Below are positions 24,276 through 33,564 of a stretch of 40,176 nt of DNA, piece after piece. Origin of the DNA: Bacteroidales bacterium (GTDB lineage: Bacteria > Bacteroidota > Bacteroidia > Bacteroidales > UBA7960); assembly GCA_007129945.1 (NCBI GenBank), contig SKUN01000155.1, positions 1 through 40,176 on the forward strand. Reading direction: 5' to 3'. Positions within the stretch are counted from its first letter, which is position 1; each line of letters begins with the position of its first letter. The notes below the pieces were generated by a model, which was not told the DNA's origin, made no database searches, and saw only the letters and a list, made by a program, of their open reading frames with translations. The translations under genes and the position numbers were made by a program.

Positions 24276-24362
24276 TTTTACCTTGTGTTTGACCCGCGAA
24301 TATAGGAAAAAATAAGGGATCCGGGATTTTTTAGAATATGTTAAACCAAAAAGCATAATTTA

Positions 24363-24395
24363 TTGTTGCCCTATTCATAAAAAAATATACTTTTG
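24363..24395 (+). promoter_or_regulatory. Candidate promoter of the DUF2795 gene
   Basis: TTGTTG at 24363-24368 and TACTTTTG at 24388-24395 are spaced about 19 nt apart and fit the Bacteroidota -33/-7 pattern. The ATG follows at 24418, leaving a leader of about 15 nt. Confidence 0.5.
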
Positions 24396-24417
24396 CAAAA
24401 AATAAAACCCATTACAT

Positions 24418-24639
24418 ATGTATTGGACTTTGGAACTGGCATCTAAACTCGAAGATGCTCCCTGGCCCGCCACCAAGGAGGAGTTAATAGATTACGCCCT
24501 GAGATCGGGAGCCCCGATGGAAGTTATTGAAAATCTTCAGGAAATTGAAGACGAAGGCGACGTATACGAAAGTATTGAAGATATCTGGCCGGATTATCCC
24601 ACAAAAGATGATTTTTTCTTTCATGAGGATGAATACTGA
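24418..24639 (+). CDS. Small acidic DUF2795 protein
   Basis: A 73-aa protein recognisable as DUF2795: an N-terminal YWTLELASKLEDAPWPATKEELIDYA helix pair, then EVIENLQEIEDEGDVY and a conserved tail with SIEDIWPDYP. It is strongly acidic at the C-terminus (DDFFFHEDEY). No function is established. It has its own candidate promoter and is followed by a strong hairpin terminator before secA, so it looks monocistronic. Confidence 0.88.
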   Translation: MYWTLELASKLEDAPWPATKEELIDYALRSGAPMEVIENLQEIEDEGDVYESIEDIWPDYPTKDDFFFHEDEY

Positions 24640-24667
24640 TGGTCCTGCCATCCATTAATGATTGAAG

Positions 24668-24696
24668 GCAAAAACCGGCTGATGCCGGTTTTTTGC
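24668..24696 (+). terminator. Intrinsic terminator after the DUF2795 gene
   Basis: GCAAAAACCGGC and GCCGGTTTTTTGC pair around a TGAT loop with a single bulged T, and the 3' arm includes the run of T. It lies about 30 nt after the DUF2795 stop and separates it from secA. Confidence 0.75.
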
Positions 24697-24706
24697 GTTT
24701 TGACCC

Positions 24707-24740
24707 TTTGCTGTATTGTGTACGGATTTAATTAACTTTG
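24707..24740 (+). promoter_or_regulatory. Candidate secA promoter
   Basis: TTTG at 24707-24710 and TAACTTTG at 24733-24740, 22 nt apart, fit the Bacteroidota promoter pattern. The secA ATG is at 24762, about 21 nt after the -7 box. Confidence 0.5.
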
Positions 24741-24761
24741 TTTTTCTTAAAAGACCCATCT

Positions 24762-27700
24762 ATGCTCAATCTTGTAAAGAAATTATTTGGCAGTAAAGCC
24801 GACAGGGATTTCCGGGAAATCAGGGAAACGCTCGAAGCCACCAAACAAGCCTATGAGACCATCAAGACCCTGGACAATGACCAGCTCAGGACCAAAACCC
24901 TGGAACTGAAAAAAAGAATTGAAGAGAATATTCAGGAGGAACAAAAGCAGATCGACACGCTGAGGGAACACCTTGAAAACAACTATGAGATTGATATCGA
25001 GGAAAAGGAGCGGATCTACCAGCAAATCGATGCCCTGGATGACAAACAGAATGACAATACAGAAACCCTGCTGGGTGATCTGATCCCGGAGGCCTTTTCT
25101 GTGGTCAAGGAAACCGCGCGGCGTTTCAAGGAAAATGAAGAGGTGATTGTTACCGCCAATGATTTCGACCGGGAACTGGCAGCGATCAACCCCAGCATAG
25201 AGATCAGAGGTGATAAAGCCTGCTATAAAAACCAGTGGATGGCAGGCGGGAATATGATCACCTGGGATATGGTGCACTATGATGTCCAGCTCATCGGTGG
25301 AATTCATCTTCATAAAGGTAAAATCGCTGAGATGGCGACCGGGGAGGGTAAAACACTGGTTGCAACCCTTCCGGTTTACCTGAATGCCATTACAGGCAAG
25401 GGAGTGCATATTGTGACGGTAAATGATTACCTGGCCAAGCGTGACTCCGAATGGATGGGAATGCTTTTTCAGTTTCACGGGCTGAGGGTCGATTGCGTTG
25501 ACAAACATCAACCGCATTCACCGGAAAGAAGGAAGGCCTACCATGCGGATATTACCTACGGCACCAACAATGAGTTCGGATTTGATTACCTGCGTGACAA
25601 TATGTCGCGCAACCCCGGCGAACTGGTTCAGCGGAAACTGAACTATACCATTGTGGATGAGGTGGATTCTGTGTTGATTGACGATGCGCGTACGCCGCTG
25701 ATCATATCCGGTCCGACGCCACAGGGGGAGAAGCATGAGTTTCACGAGATGAAGCCCAAGGTGGAGAAACTTTATAATGCTCAGCGTATGCTGGTGACCA
25801 ACCTGCTGGCTGAAGCCAGAAGGCTCCTGATGCCAAAGGAAGGGGAACCTGACGAGAAAAAAGGGGGTGAACTGCTGCTGCGCTGCCACCGAGGACTTCC
25901 CAAGAATAAGGCCCTGATCAAGTTTTTGTCCGAGCCGGGCATGAAAAGTATTTTGCAGAAGACCGAGAACCTGTATATGCAGGAACAGGGCAAACACATG
26001 CATGTGATCGATGATGAGCTGCATTTTGTGATTGAAGAAAAGAACAACTCCATCGAACTTACCGAGAAAGGTATTGACCTGATCACCAGCCAGACGGAAG
26101 ACCCTGACTTTTTTATTCTTCCTGATATTGGCTCGGAAATGGCTGAGCTGGAAAAGGCGGATATACCGGCGGAGAAGAAAATGGAGCGGAAAAATGAGGT
26201 GATCAACGATTTTTCCGTAAAGAGTGCCCGTGTGCATACCATCAACCAGCTGCTGAAGGCCTATACCTTGTTTGAAAAGGACACGGAATATGTGATCATG
26301 GATAACAAGGTGAAGATCGTGGATGAGCAGACAGGCCGGGTTATGGAAGGACGGCGTTATTCAGACGGACTGCACCAGGCCATTGAGGCCAAGGAAAATG
26401 TAAAGGTTGAAGCAGCCACCCAGACCTACGCCACAGTGACCCTTCAGAATTATTTCAGGATGTACCGTAAGCTCGCTGGTATGACAGGTACGGCCGAAAC
26501 GGAGGCCGGAGAGTTCTGGAATATTTACAAACTGGACGTCGTGGTTATTCCCACCCATCGCCCGGTGGTCCGGGAAGACAGGGAAGATCTGATCTACAAG
26601 ACAAAAAGGGAAAAATACAATGCCATTATTGATGAGGTGAGTGAACTCATCAATGCCGGGAGGCCTGTGCTTGTGGGGACCACTTCCGTGGAAACCTCTG
26701 AGCTGCTGAGCCGGATGCTCAAGCTGCGGTCAGTTCATCATAATATTCTCAATGCGAAGCACCATGAAAGGGAGGCGCAGATCGTGAAAGAGGCCGGGCA
26801 GGCCGGTACGGTGACCATTGCCACCAACATGGCCGGACGTGGTACCGACATCAAGCTCGGAACCGGAGTGGTAAAGGCAGGCGGACTGGCCATTCTTGGT
26901 ACGGAAAGGCATGAATCACGGCGTGTAGACCGTCAGCTTCGCGGACGTGCAGGCCGCCAGGGCGACCCCGGGTCATCCCAGTTTTTTGTTTCCCTGGAGG
27001 ATGACCTTATGCGGGTATTTGGTTCCGGCAGGATATCTTCGCTCATGGACAGGATGGGATTGAAAGAAGGGGAGGTGATCCAGCATTCCATGATCACCAA
27101 GTCGATTGAAAGGGCGCAGAAAAAAGTGGAGGAAAATAACTTTGGTATCCGGAAGCGGTTGCTGGAGTACGATGACGTGATGAATGCGCAGCGTGAGGTG
27201 ATCTATAAAAAACGCCGCAATGCGCTGTTCGGGGAACGGCTGGCGGTGGATATCGCCAACATGATGTTCGATACCTGTGAGCAGATGATTTTGGAATACC
27301 AGGAAACAGGTGATTTTGAAGGATTTACCTTTGAACTGCTCAGAACTTTTGGAACCGAGGCCCCTTTCAGCCAGCAGGAATTCATTGAGGGAAAGCCCGA
27401 TAAGCTGAATGACACATTGTATGCCGTCGTCCTGCAATCTTACAAAAAAAAGAATGAGCAGATCGCTGAATCTGCATTCCCCGTAATCAGGGAGGTGTAT
27501 GAAAAAGCATCTCAGAAATATGAGAACATCGCCATTCCGATTACTGACGGGATGAAGACCATGAATGTGATCGCCAACCTGAAAAAAGCCTACGATACCA
27601 ACGGAAGAGAAGTTTCGCTTTCCATTGAGAAAGGGATTACCCTCACCATCATCGACAATGCGTGGAAAGATCATTTAAGGGAGATGGATGACCTGAAACA

Positions 27701-28046
27701 GTCTGTACAGGGAGCCGCCTATGAGCAGAAAGATCCGCTGCTGATCTACAAATTTGAGTCATTTGAACTGTTTAAGCGGATGATTCAGCAGGTCAATAAA
27801 GACATCATTTCCTTCCTTGGCAAGGCACGGTTGCCCGTACGTGACCCTGACCAGATTCAGCGCGGCACCGAGCAGGAAAAGATGGATATGAGTAAGCTGC
27901 AGGCCGGTCGCAGTGACCTGCCCGGAGGCAAGGGGGGGAAGCAAAAGGCACAACCCGTCAGGGTGGAGAAGAAAGTGGGCCGGAATGAGCCCTGCCCTTG
28001 CGGAAGTGGTAAGAAGTACAAACAATGCCATGGAAAAGGAAGTTGA
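24762..28046 (+). CDS. secA: Preprotein translocase ATPase SecA
   Basis: The motor that pushes unfolded preproteins through SecYEG. The ATG at 24762 ([20 protein letters not shown]) gives 1,094 aa; the track start 24 nt upstream is TTG and overlaps the promoter. Walker A is [14 protein letters not shown], the DEAD-type box lies in [20 protein letters not shown], and motif VI in [17 protein letters not shown]. It is about 190 residues longer than E. coli SecA; extra sequence lies near the N-terminus (a charged coiled-coil, [19 protein letters not shown]) and in the middle ([15 protein letters not shown]), as is usual in Bacteroidota. The C-terminal zinc-binding SEC-C motif is [14 protein letters not shown]. 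It has its own candidate promoter. Confidence 0.97.
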   Translation: MLNLVKKLFGSKADRDFREIRETLEATKQAYETIKTLDNDQLRTKTLELKKRIEENIQEEQKQIDTLREHLENNYEIDIEEKERIYQQIDALDDKQNDNTETLLGDLIPEAFSVVKETARRFKENEEVIVTANDFDRELAAINPSIEIRGDKACYKNQWMAGGNMITWDMVHYDVQLIGGIHLHKGKIAEMATGEGKTLVATLPVYLNAITGKGVHIVTVNDYLAKRDSEWMGMLFQFHGLRVDCVDKHQPHSPERRKAYHADITYGTNNEFGFDYLRDNMSRNPGELVQRKLNYTIVDEVDSVLIDDARTPLIISGPTPQGEKHEFHEMKPKVEKLYNAQRMLVTNLLAEARRLLMPKEGEPDEKKGGELLLRCHRGLPKNKALIKFLSEPGMKSILQKTENLYMQEQGKHMHVIDDELHFVIEEKNNSIELTEKGIDLITSQTEDPDFFILPDIGSEMAELEKADIPAEKKMERKNEVINDFSVKSARVHTINQLLKAYTLFEKDTEYVIMDNKVKIVDEQTGRVMEGRRYSDGLHQAIEAKENVKVEAATQTYATVTLQNYFRMYRKLAGMTGTAETEAGEFWNIYKLDVVVIPTHRPVVREDREDLIYKTKREKYNAIIDEVSELINAGRPVLVGTTSVETSELLSRMLKLRSVHHNILNAKHHEREAQIVKEAGQAGTVTIATNMAGRGTDIKLGTGVVKAGGLAILGTERHESRRVDRQLRGRAGRQGDPGSSQFFVSLEDDLMRVFGSGRISSLMDRMGLKEGEVIQHSMITKSIERAQKKVEENNFGIRKRLLEYDDVMNAQREVIYKKRRNALFGERLAVDIANMMFDTCEQMILEYQETGDFEGFTFELLRTFGTEAPFSQQEFIEGKPDKLNDTLYAVVLQSYKKKNEQIAESAFPVIREVYEKASQKYENIAIPITDGMKTMNVIANLKKAYDTNGREVSLSIEKGITLTIIDNAWKDHLREMDDLKQSVQGAAYEQKDPLLIYKFESFELFKRMIQQVNKDIISFLGKARLPVRDPDQIQRGTEQEKMDMSKLQAGRSDLPGGKGGKQKAQPVRVEKKVGRNEPCPCGSGKKYKQCHGKGS

Positions 28047-28068
28047 TTAACCTTAAATCTGTTACCAT

Positions 28069-28470
28069 ATGTTTTCTTTTGAAACCAGGCTGAGGGTACG
28101 TTATGCAGAAACCGACCAGATGGGTTTTGTATACTACGGCAATTACCCCCAGTACTATGAAGTGGCCAGGGCCGAGGCCATGCGCCGGATGGGAATGGCC
28201 TACAAAGAAATGGAAGAGAAAGGGGTGGTGATGCCCATAGCCGATATGCGTATTAAATATATCCGGCCTGCCCATTACGATGACCTGCTCACCATTAAAG
28301 TCTTTGTGCCGGAATTACCCGGATCAAGAATGCATTTTGATTATGAGATTTTCAATGAGGCCGGAAAGCTGATCAATAAGGGCTTTACGGTACTGGCATT
28401 CATCAGAAAAGAGACCGGAAAGCCTTGTGCAGCCCCTGAATGGTTTATAAACAAATTAAAAGAAGCATAG
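28069..28470 (+). CDS. Acyl-CoA thioesterase, YbgC-like hotdog fold
   Basis: A 133-aa 4-hydroxybenzoyl-CoA thioesterase-family protein. The signature RYAETDQMGFVYYGNYPQYYEVAR at the N-terminus contains the catalytic Asp (about residue 17) and HotDog helix; RPAHYDDLL follows. YbgC-type enzymes hydrolyse short-chain acyl-CoAs and associate with the Tol-Pal system in proteobacteria; no tol genes are here. It starts 22 nt after secA and may be co-transcribed. Confidence 0.9.
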   Translation: MFSFETRLRVRYAETDQMGFVYYGNYPQYYEVARAEAMRRMGMAYKEMEEKGVVMPIADMRIKYIRPAHYDDLLTIKVFVPELPGSRMHFDYEIFNEAGKLINKGFTVLAFIRKETGKPCAAPEWFINKLKEA

Positions 28471-28550
28471 TTGTGATAAATGAATCCCGGGGCGGCAGGC
28501 CTTCGGGGTGAGATTGAATTGAATGCATTTTATTAAAAAAATGAAGGATT

Positions 28551-28943
28551 ATGAAAGAAATGAAGATTGTGCTGGGTGAAAACAAAAAAGTAGAAGCCCA
28601 TTACAAGGGTTTCTCCATTTATACGGATCAGCCTGAAAAAGCGGGGGGAGACGAAAGTGCACCGGCTCCCTTTGACCTTTTCCTGGCTTCTATAGGCACC
28701 TGTGCGGGGTTTTATGTACAGGCTTTCTGTAACCAGCGGGGGATTTCAACCGACCAGGTTGAATTGGTTCAGAAGATGCATTATGACAAGGAAACAAAAA
28801 TGATCGGTAAAATCGAGATTGATATTCTGCTGCCTCCCGATTTTCCCGAACAGTACAAAAATTCTGTGGTTCGTGCAGCTGAATCCTGCTCGGTGAAAAA
28901 ACATATTGCCAGCGCCCCTGAATTTGTACTGAATGTGAAATAA
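28551..28943 (+). CDS. OsmC-like peroxiredoxin-type protein
   Basis: A 130-aa OsmC/Ohr-family protein. The two expected redox cysteines lie in GTCAGFYVQAF (about 57) and ESCSVKKHIASAP (about 112). Members reduce organic hydroperoxides or other thiol-reactive compounds. It starts MKEMKIVLG; an internal Met4 could also be the start. The CoA-binding protein gene follows after 13 nt, so the two form a pair. The physiological substrate is unknown. Confidence 0.88.
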   Translation: MKEMKIVLGENKKVEAHYKGFSIYTDQPEKAGGDESAPAPFDLFLASIGTCAGFYVQAFCNQRGISTDQVELVQKMHYDKETKMIGKIEIDILLPPDFPEQYKNSVVRAAESCSVKKHIASAPEFVLNVK

Positions 28944-28956
28944 TCATTTTCTTAAT

Positions 28957-29316
28957 ATGAAGAAAACGCTTGTGATCGGCGCCAGTCCGAATCCGTTGCG
29001 GTATGCCACCAAAGCGGTTAAAAGACTGAGAGAGCATGACATTGAAGTGGTTGCGATCGGAAAACGGGAAACGACCATTGGCGATGTGGAAGTGAAAACA
29101 GGTACACCACCTATGGACAACATTCACACGGTAACCCTGTATGTTGGTCCTGACAACCAGGGGTCTTACATAGATTATATCCTATCCCTGAAACCCAAAA
29201 GAATTATATTTAACCCGGGCACCTATAACCGCAATTTAGAAAAAATGGCTGAAGAAGCCGGCATTGAAACCGTGGAGGACTGTACGCTGGTTATGCTAAG
29301 TATGGATGAATATTGA
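28957..29316 (+). CDS. CoA-binding domain protein
   Basis: A 119-aa protein consisting of a single CoA-binding Rossmann fold (CoA_binding_2), with N-terminal TLVIGASPNPLRYATKAV as the nucleotide loop and RIIFNPGTYN as the conserved later segment. Stand-alone members bind CoA, and some form mixed disulfides with it; no enzymatic function is established. It is located between an OsmC-like gene (13 nt) and a Cys/Met-metabolism lyase (36 nt), which hints at a thiol-related role. Confidence 0.88.
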   Translation: MKKTLVIGASPNPLRYATKAVKRLREHDIEVVAIGKRETTIGDVEVKTGTPPMDNIHTVTLYVGPDNQGSYIDYILSLKPKRIIFNPGTYNRNLEKMAEEAGIETVEDCTLVMLSMDEY

Positions 29317-29352
29317 TTCAGGCAAAATTTAAAACATAAATTATTTTTTATC

Positions 29353-30537
29353 ATGGCGAAAAAAGACATTGGATTTGACTCAAAACTGATTCATGCCGGG
29401 ATGTTTGATGACCAGTTTGGCAGTGCGACGGTTCCGATTTACCAGACGAGTACCTTTAAGTTCAAAAGTGCGGATCACGGGGCTGCCTGCTTTGCGGGAG
29501 AGGATGACGGTTACATTTATACGCGTCTGAACAATCCGACCATCGATTCTCTTGAAAAATTGGTGGCGGAACTTGAAAACGGTTACCGCGCGATTGCCAC
29601 CAGTTCCGGTATGGGTGCGGTCAATACCATTTACAGCGGGCTATTGAACCAGGGAGATCATATCATCAGCACCGATGCGGTATATGGCCCTTCCAGGTTG
29701 GTGATGGAAAAACATTACAGCAAGTTCGGGGTGGAATCAACCTACCTCGACACCACCGATCCGGAAAATATCCGAAAAGCCATTCGTCCCAATACCAAAA
29801 TGTTGTATGTGGAGACTCCCGCCAATCCGACCATGGCCATTACCGATCTGGAAGAAGCAGTAAAAATTGCCAGGGAACACAACCTGATCACGGTGGCTGA
29901 TAACACATTTTGCAGCCCCTACCTGCAAAGACCCATTGACTTCGGGTTTGATGTGGTTTTCCATTCCATCACCAAGTTTTTGAACGGTCACGCTGACATT
30001 GTGGGAGGTGTTGTTATAAGCCGGGATAAGTCATTCGATGACATACTCCGCCCCATGATGATCAACCTGGGATGCAATATGGATCCGCATCAGGCGTATA
30101 TGGTGATCAGGGGGCTCAAAACCCTTTCCATTCGAATGGACCGATCTCAGGAGAATGCCATGAAAGTAGCGCATTTCCTTGAGGATCATCCGAAAGTGGA
30201 ATGGGTGAACTATCCCGGCCTGCAATCTCATAAGCAATATGAGCTGGCGAAAAAGCAGATGAAGGGACCCGGTTCGATGATCAGTTTCGGGCTTAAGGGG
30301 GGATTGCCGGCAGGTAAATCCCTGATGAATAACGTGCAGTTATCGGTCCTGGCGGTTTCTCTTGGCGGGGTGGAAAGTCTGATCCAGCATCCGGCTTCTA
30401 TGACCCATTCAAAAATGGACCGGGAAGCCAGGGAACGGTCTGGTATTTCTGACGGGTTGGTCAGATTTTCTGTGGGTATCGAGAATGCAGAGGACATCAT
30501 TGCAGATCTTTCCCAGGCCCTGGAGAAGGTAAATTAA
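29353..30537 (+). CDS. Cys/Met-metabolism PLP enzyme (cystathionine/methionine gamma-lyase family)
   Basis: A 394-aa fold-type I PLP enzyme of the trans-sulfuration family. The PLP Lys is in HSITKFLNGHADIVGG (about 209), with DNTFCSPYLQRP preceding it and YIYTRLNNPT near the N-terminus providing the neighbour-subunit tyrosine and arginine. The family includes cystathionine gamma-lyase, cystathionine gamma-synthase and methionine gamma-lyase. At the position of the methionine-lyase active-site Cys (LYGC) it reads VYGPS, so the Cys is Pro; the substrate is therefore left open. It follows the OsmC and CoA-binding genes on the same strand. Confidence 0.88.
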   Translation: MAKKDIGFDSKLIHAGMFDDQFGSATVPIYQTSTFKFKSADHGAACFAGEDDGYIYTRLNNPTIDSLEKLVAELENGYRAIATSSGMGAVNTIYSGLLNQGDHIISTDAVYGPSRLVMEKHYSKFGVESTYLDTTDPENIRKAIRPNTKMLYVETPANPTMAITDLEEAVKIAREHNLITVADNTFCSPYLQRPIDFGFDVVFHSITKFLNGHADIVGGVVISRDKSFDDILRPMMINLGCNMDPHQAYMVIRGLKTLSIRMDRSQENAMKVAHFLEDHPKVEWVNYPGLQSHKQYELAKKQMKGPGSMISFGLKGGLPAGKSLMNNVQLSVLAVSLGGVESLIQHPASMTHSKMDREARERSGISDGLVRFSVGIENAEDIIADLSQALEKVN

Positions 30538-30574
30538 TGACTTTCGGGGCGGTCAGCTGCCTGCAAAATATTTT

Positions 30575-30650
30575 TATTTTTGTAACGTATTTAATGAGGT
30601 GATCAGAGACCAATTGCCGCTCCGGCGGCTGCCACACTTTTTTCAAGTGT
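30575..30650 (+). promoter_or_regulatory. Leader/promoter region of the DUF349 gene
   Basis: The 170-bp gap holds TATTTTTG (30575-30582), a good -7 box without a clear -33. Downstream is a small hairpin, ACACTT/AAGTGT (30634-30650), in what would be a long leader of about 115 nt. No ORF is supported here. Confidence 0.3.
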
Positions 30651-30707
30651 AATTAACGAAGACAAGCTGCTATAACTTTAATTAGTAACGAGAAATCTTT
30701 TCTTTTG

Positions 30708-32822
30708 ATGGAAAACAAGGAAAACTTAGATCCCCGTAACTCCCGGACAGAAGCACCGGAAGGGGAGGAGCCCCGGGCCAGTGATAAAAGGGCCGACCTC
30801 ACTCAGTCAGAAATAACAGAATCCGCTGAATCTCCGGAAAAGTCTACCGAAGAACCCGCCACCGTGGCAAAGCCACTAGAAGACCCCGAACCAGCCACTG
30901 ATGAGAAACCACAGGAAGTGCAGGAACCCGCCGCCGGGGAAAAGCCGCAATCAGCCGAAGAACCCGCCGCTGAGGAGAAACCACGAACAGACCCTGATCA
31001 GCCTGCTGAGGAGAACCCAACTGAAGCAAAGTCAGAATCTGTGGAAACCCCTGCTGGAGAAAAGTCAGCAACCGGTGAAACAGAGGATGACAATGATACC
31101 TTGGCTGCAAGGTACAATGCCATGGATCGTTCCGCCCTGGTGGACGTGATTGAAGAACTGGTACAGTCTGAAGATATCATTCATATACGTCGCCACATCG
31201 GGTTTGTAAAAGCGGCCTATCGGAAACAACTCCGTGAAGAGAATATTGCTGCCTACGAGCAGGAAATGGATAAGGACGTGGCGGAAGAGGGTGCGACAGA
31301 AAAACAGACTGACCCGCTGACTGAACGTTTTGATGCAGCTTTTTCTGTCTATAAGGAAAAGAAAGCAGTTCACGATCAGGAACTGGAAAAGGACATGCAG
31401 AAGAATCTCCAGGTCAAGGAGAACATTCTTGATGAATTGCGTACTTTAATCGATTCAGAAGAAGAGTTGAAAAAAACCTATGACCAGTTTCATGCATTGC
31501 AGGACAGATGGCGAAGCGTGGGCCAGGTGCCCAGAAGTGCAAAAGGCACTCTTTGGAATAATTATCACTTTTTGGTTGAGAAGTTTTTTGACAAGGTCAA
31601 TATCAATAAGGAGCTCAAGGACCTGGACCTGAAAAAGAACCTTGAGGTAAAAACCGGTCTCTGTGAAAAAGCGGAAGAACTGTTGCTGGAATCAAGTATT
31701 ACCAGGTCATTTCAGCAGTTGCAGAAGTTGCATGATGCCTGGAAGGAAACCGGACCGGTTCCAAAGGATAAAAAAGATGAGATTTGGGAGCGTTTCAAGG
31801 CAGCCACGGACAAGCTGAACAAAAGGCGACAGGAGCATTATGAGAAGCTCAAAGAGGAGCAGAACAAGAACTACGCAGCCAAAATGGTATTGTGTGAAAA
31901 AGCGGAGCAATTGACTGTCCGTTTACCTGAAACACCCCGTCAGTGGCAGGAGAAAACCGATGAGATCAACGAACTGTTCAAAGTGTGGAAAACCATCGGG
32001 TTTGCCCCGAAGAAGGTGAATAATGAAATATGGAATCGTTTTCGTAAGGCTCTTGACACCTTCTTTTCTGCCAAAAAGGATTTTTTCCGGAGATTTAAGG
32101 ATCAGCAAAAAGAGAATTACAATCAAAAGCTGAACCTTTGTTTACAGGCCGAGGCCTTAAAAGACAGTGAAGACTGGAAGGCCACCACCGAGGAGTTGAT
32201 CCGGTTACAGAAAGAGTGGAAGAAAGTAGGGCCGGTTCCTGCCAAATTTTCCGATAAAATATGGAAACGATTCCGGAAAGCGTGCGACCATTTTTTCAAC
32301 AGGAAATCGGAGCATTTTGCCAATATTGGGGAGAAACAGGAGGAGAACCTGAAAAAGAAACAGGAACTGATCGAAAAGGTAAAAAGCCATGCTTATTCCG
32401 ATGATAACAAAGAAAATCTTGAAACACTGAAAGATTTTCAGCGTCAGTGGATGGCCATCGGACATGTTCCTATCAAGCAGAAAGATAAAATCCAGACCGA
32501 ATTCCGAAAAACCATTGACAATCAGTTTGATGTGTTGAACATCAGCAATAAGGTGAAAAGCACCCTGAACTTCCGGACGAAGATAGAAAACCTGAAAGAC
32601 GCTCCCAACGCTGATAATATCATCTATAAAGAGCGTAATTACATCGCAGGTAAAATCAAGAGTCTTGAATCCGACATCCAGGTGCTGGAAAACAACATTG
32701 GATTTTTTGCTTCTTCTAAAAAGGCTGATGTACTCAAAGCGGAGTTTGAGGAGAAAATTGAAACAGCCCGCAACGAGATCAGTGTGCTGAAAGAGAAGAT
32801 GAAAATCCTTAGAAATGCCTGA
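30708..32822 (+). CDS. DUF349 repeat protein with acidic low-complexity N-terminus
   Basis: A 704-aa protein. The ATG at 30708 is preferred; the track start at 30705 is TTG. Residues about 10-125 are Glu/Pro/Ala-rich with degenerate repeats such as EPAAGEKPQSAEEPAAEEKP. Residues about 240-620 hold five DUF349 repeats, each with a core like LHDAWKETGPVPKDKKDEIW. The C-terminus (about 640-704) is a coiled coil. The family is all-helical with unknown function; Bacteroidota members are usually this long. No signal peptide or membrane segment is seen, so it is probably cytosolic. Confidence 0.85.
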   Translation: MENKENLDPRNSRTEAPEGEEPRASDKRADLTQSEITESAESPEKSTEEPATVAKPLEDPEPATDEKPQEVQEPAAGEKPQSAEEPAAEEKPRTDPDQPAEENPTEAKSESVETPAGEKSATGETEDDNDTLAARYNAMDRSALVDVIEELVQSEDIIHIRRHIGFVKAAYRKQLREENIAAYEQEMDKDVAEEGATEKQTDPLTERFDAAFSVYKEKKAVHDQELEKDMQKNLQVKENILDELRTLIDSEEELKKTYDQFHALQDRWRSVGQVPRSAKGTLWNNYHFLVEKFFDKVNINKELKDLDLKKNLEVKTGLCEKAEELLLESSITRSFQQLQKLHDAWKETGPVPKDKKDEIWERFKAATDKLNKRRQEHYEKLKEEQNKNYAAKMVLCEKAEQLTVRLPETPRQWQEKTDEINELFKVWKTIGFAPKKVNNEIWNRFRKALDTFFSAKKDFFRRFKDQQKENYNQKLNLCLQAEALKDSEDWKATTEELIRLQKEWKKVGPVPAKFSDKIWKRFRKACDHFFNRKSEHFANIGEKQEENLKKKQELIEKVKSHAYSDDNKENLETLKDFQRQWMAIGHVPIKQKDKIQTEFRKTIDNQFDVLNISNKVKSTLNFRTKIENLKDAPNADNIIYKERNYIAGKIKSLESDIQVLENNIGFFASSKKADVLKAEFEEKIETARNEISVLKEKMKILRNA

Positions 32823-32876
32823 TTTTTTGTAACTTGATGGTTCGTAGTCAGTGTCATTCATTTAAAAACCAAGCAT

Positions 32877-33545
32877 ATGAAGAAGTATGTGAGATTCTTT
32901 TTGCTGGGCACAATGCTGCTTGTTTCAGTCAGCGGCGTGCAGGCTTCCGGGCTGGGAATACGTGGGGGTTTTAACTTTTCTTCTCTCCCATCCTCACAAG
33001 AGGTGCAGCTCGGAGCAGACGGCTGGGGAAACCGCACAATTGAAGCGCTTTCCGATTCGTATACCGGATACCATTTCGGCGTGGTTGGATATGCTTCTTT
33101 TCTGGGTATTTTTATTCAGCCAGAGTTTCTATTTACCCAGACCGGGCAGGAAATGGCCTTGCAGGTACAGAATGATCTTCCTGACGGGGAGTTTGCCCGT
33201 CGCCAGTATTTTACCCAGGAATTCAATCACCTGAGTTTACCTGTAGTGGCCGGTCTCACAATCGGACCTTTGCGGGTGGGCATAGGCCCGGTGGCATCCT
33301 ATATGATCGACCGCACCAGTGGGTATATTCCTGAAATGGACAATGATATTTATTTCGGATACAATGACTGGACCATTGGTTACCAGGCCATGGCCGGATT
33401 GAAAGTCGGTAATTTTCTGCTTGATCTGAAATATGAAGGCAATTTATCCAACCTGGGTCAGCGTATTGAGGTTGGAGGAAGGGAATTTGATTTTGACACC
33501 CGCCCGAGGCAGTTTATTGTGAGCATCGGATTGCTGATCCTCTAG
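32877..33545 (+). CDS. Outer-membrane beta-barrel protein (PorT-like)
   Basis: A 222-aa protein with a signal peptide (MKKYVRFFLLGTMLLVSVSG, cleavage near VQAS-G) followed by alternating strands, for example GLGIRGGFNFSSLP, GIFIQPEFLFTQTGQEM and QFIVSIGLLIL at the end, consistent with an eight-stranded outer-membrane barrel of the OmpW/PorT type. Function cannot be inferred. It starts 54 nt after the DUF349 gene and converges with the permease gene. Confidence 0.85.
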   Translation: MKKYVRFFLLGTMLLVSVSGVQASGLGIRGGFNFSSLPSSQEVQLGADGWGNRTIEALSDSYTGYHFGVVGYASFLGIFIQPEFLFTQTGQEMALQVQNDLPDGEFARRQYFTQEFNHLSLPVVAGLTIGPLRVGIGPVASYMIDRTSGYIPEMDNDIYFGYNDWTIGYQAMAGLKVGNFLLDLKYEGNLSNLGQRIEVGGREFDFDTRPRQFIVSIGLLIL

Positions 33546-33564
33546 TTAGCCGGTGACCTCGTTA

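Noticed and set aside
28484-28512. GC-rich CCCGGGG...TTCGGGG segment after the thioesterase gene as a terminator
   Set aside because: Pairing is limited to about four base pairs at the ends and no T-tract follows.
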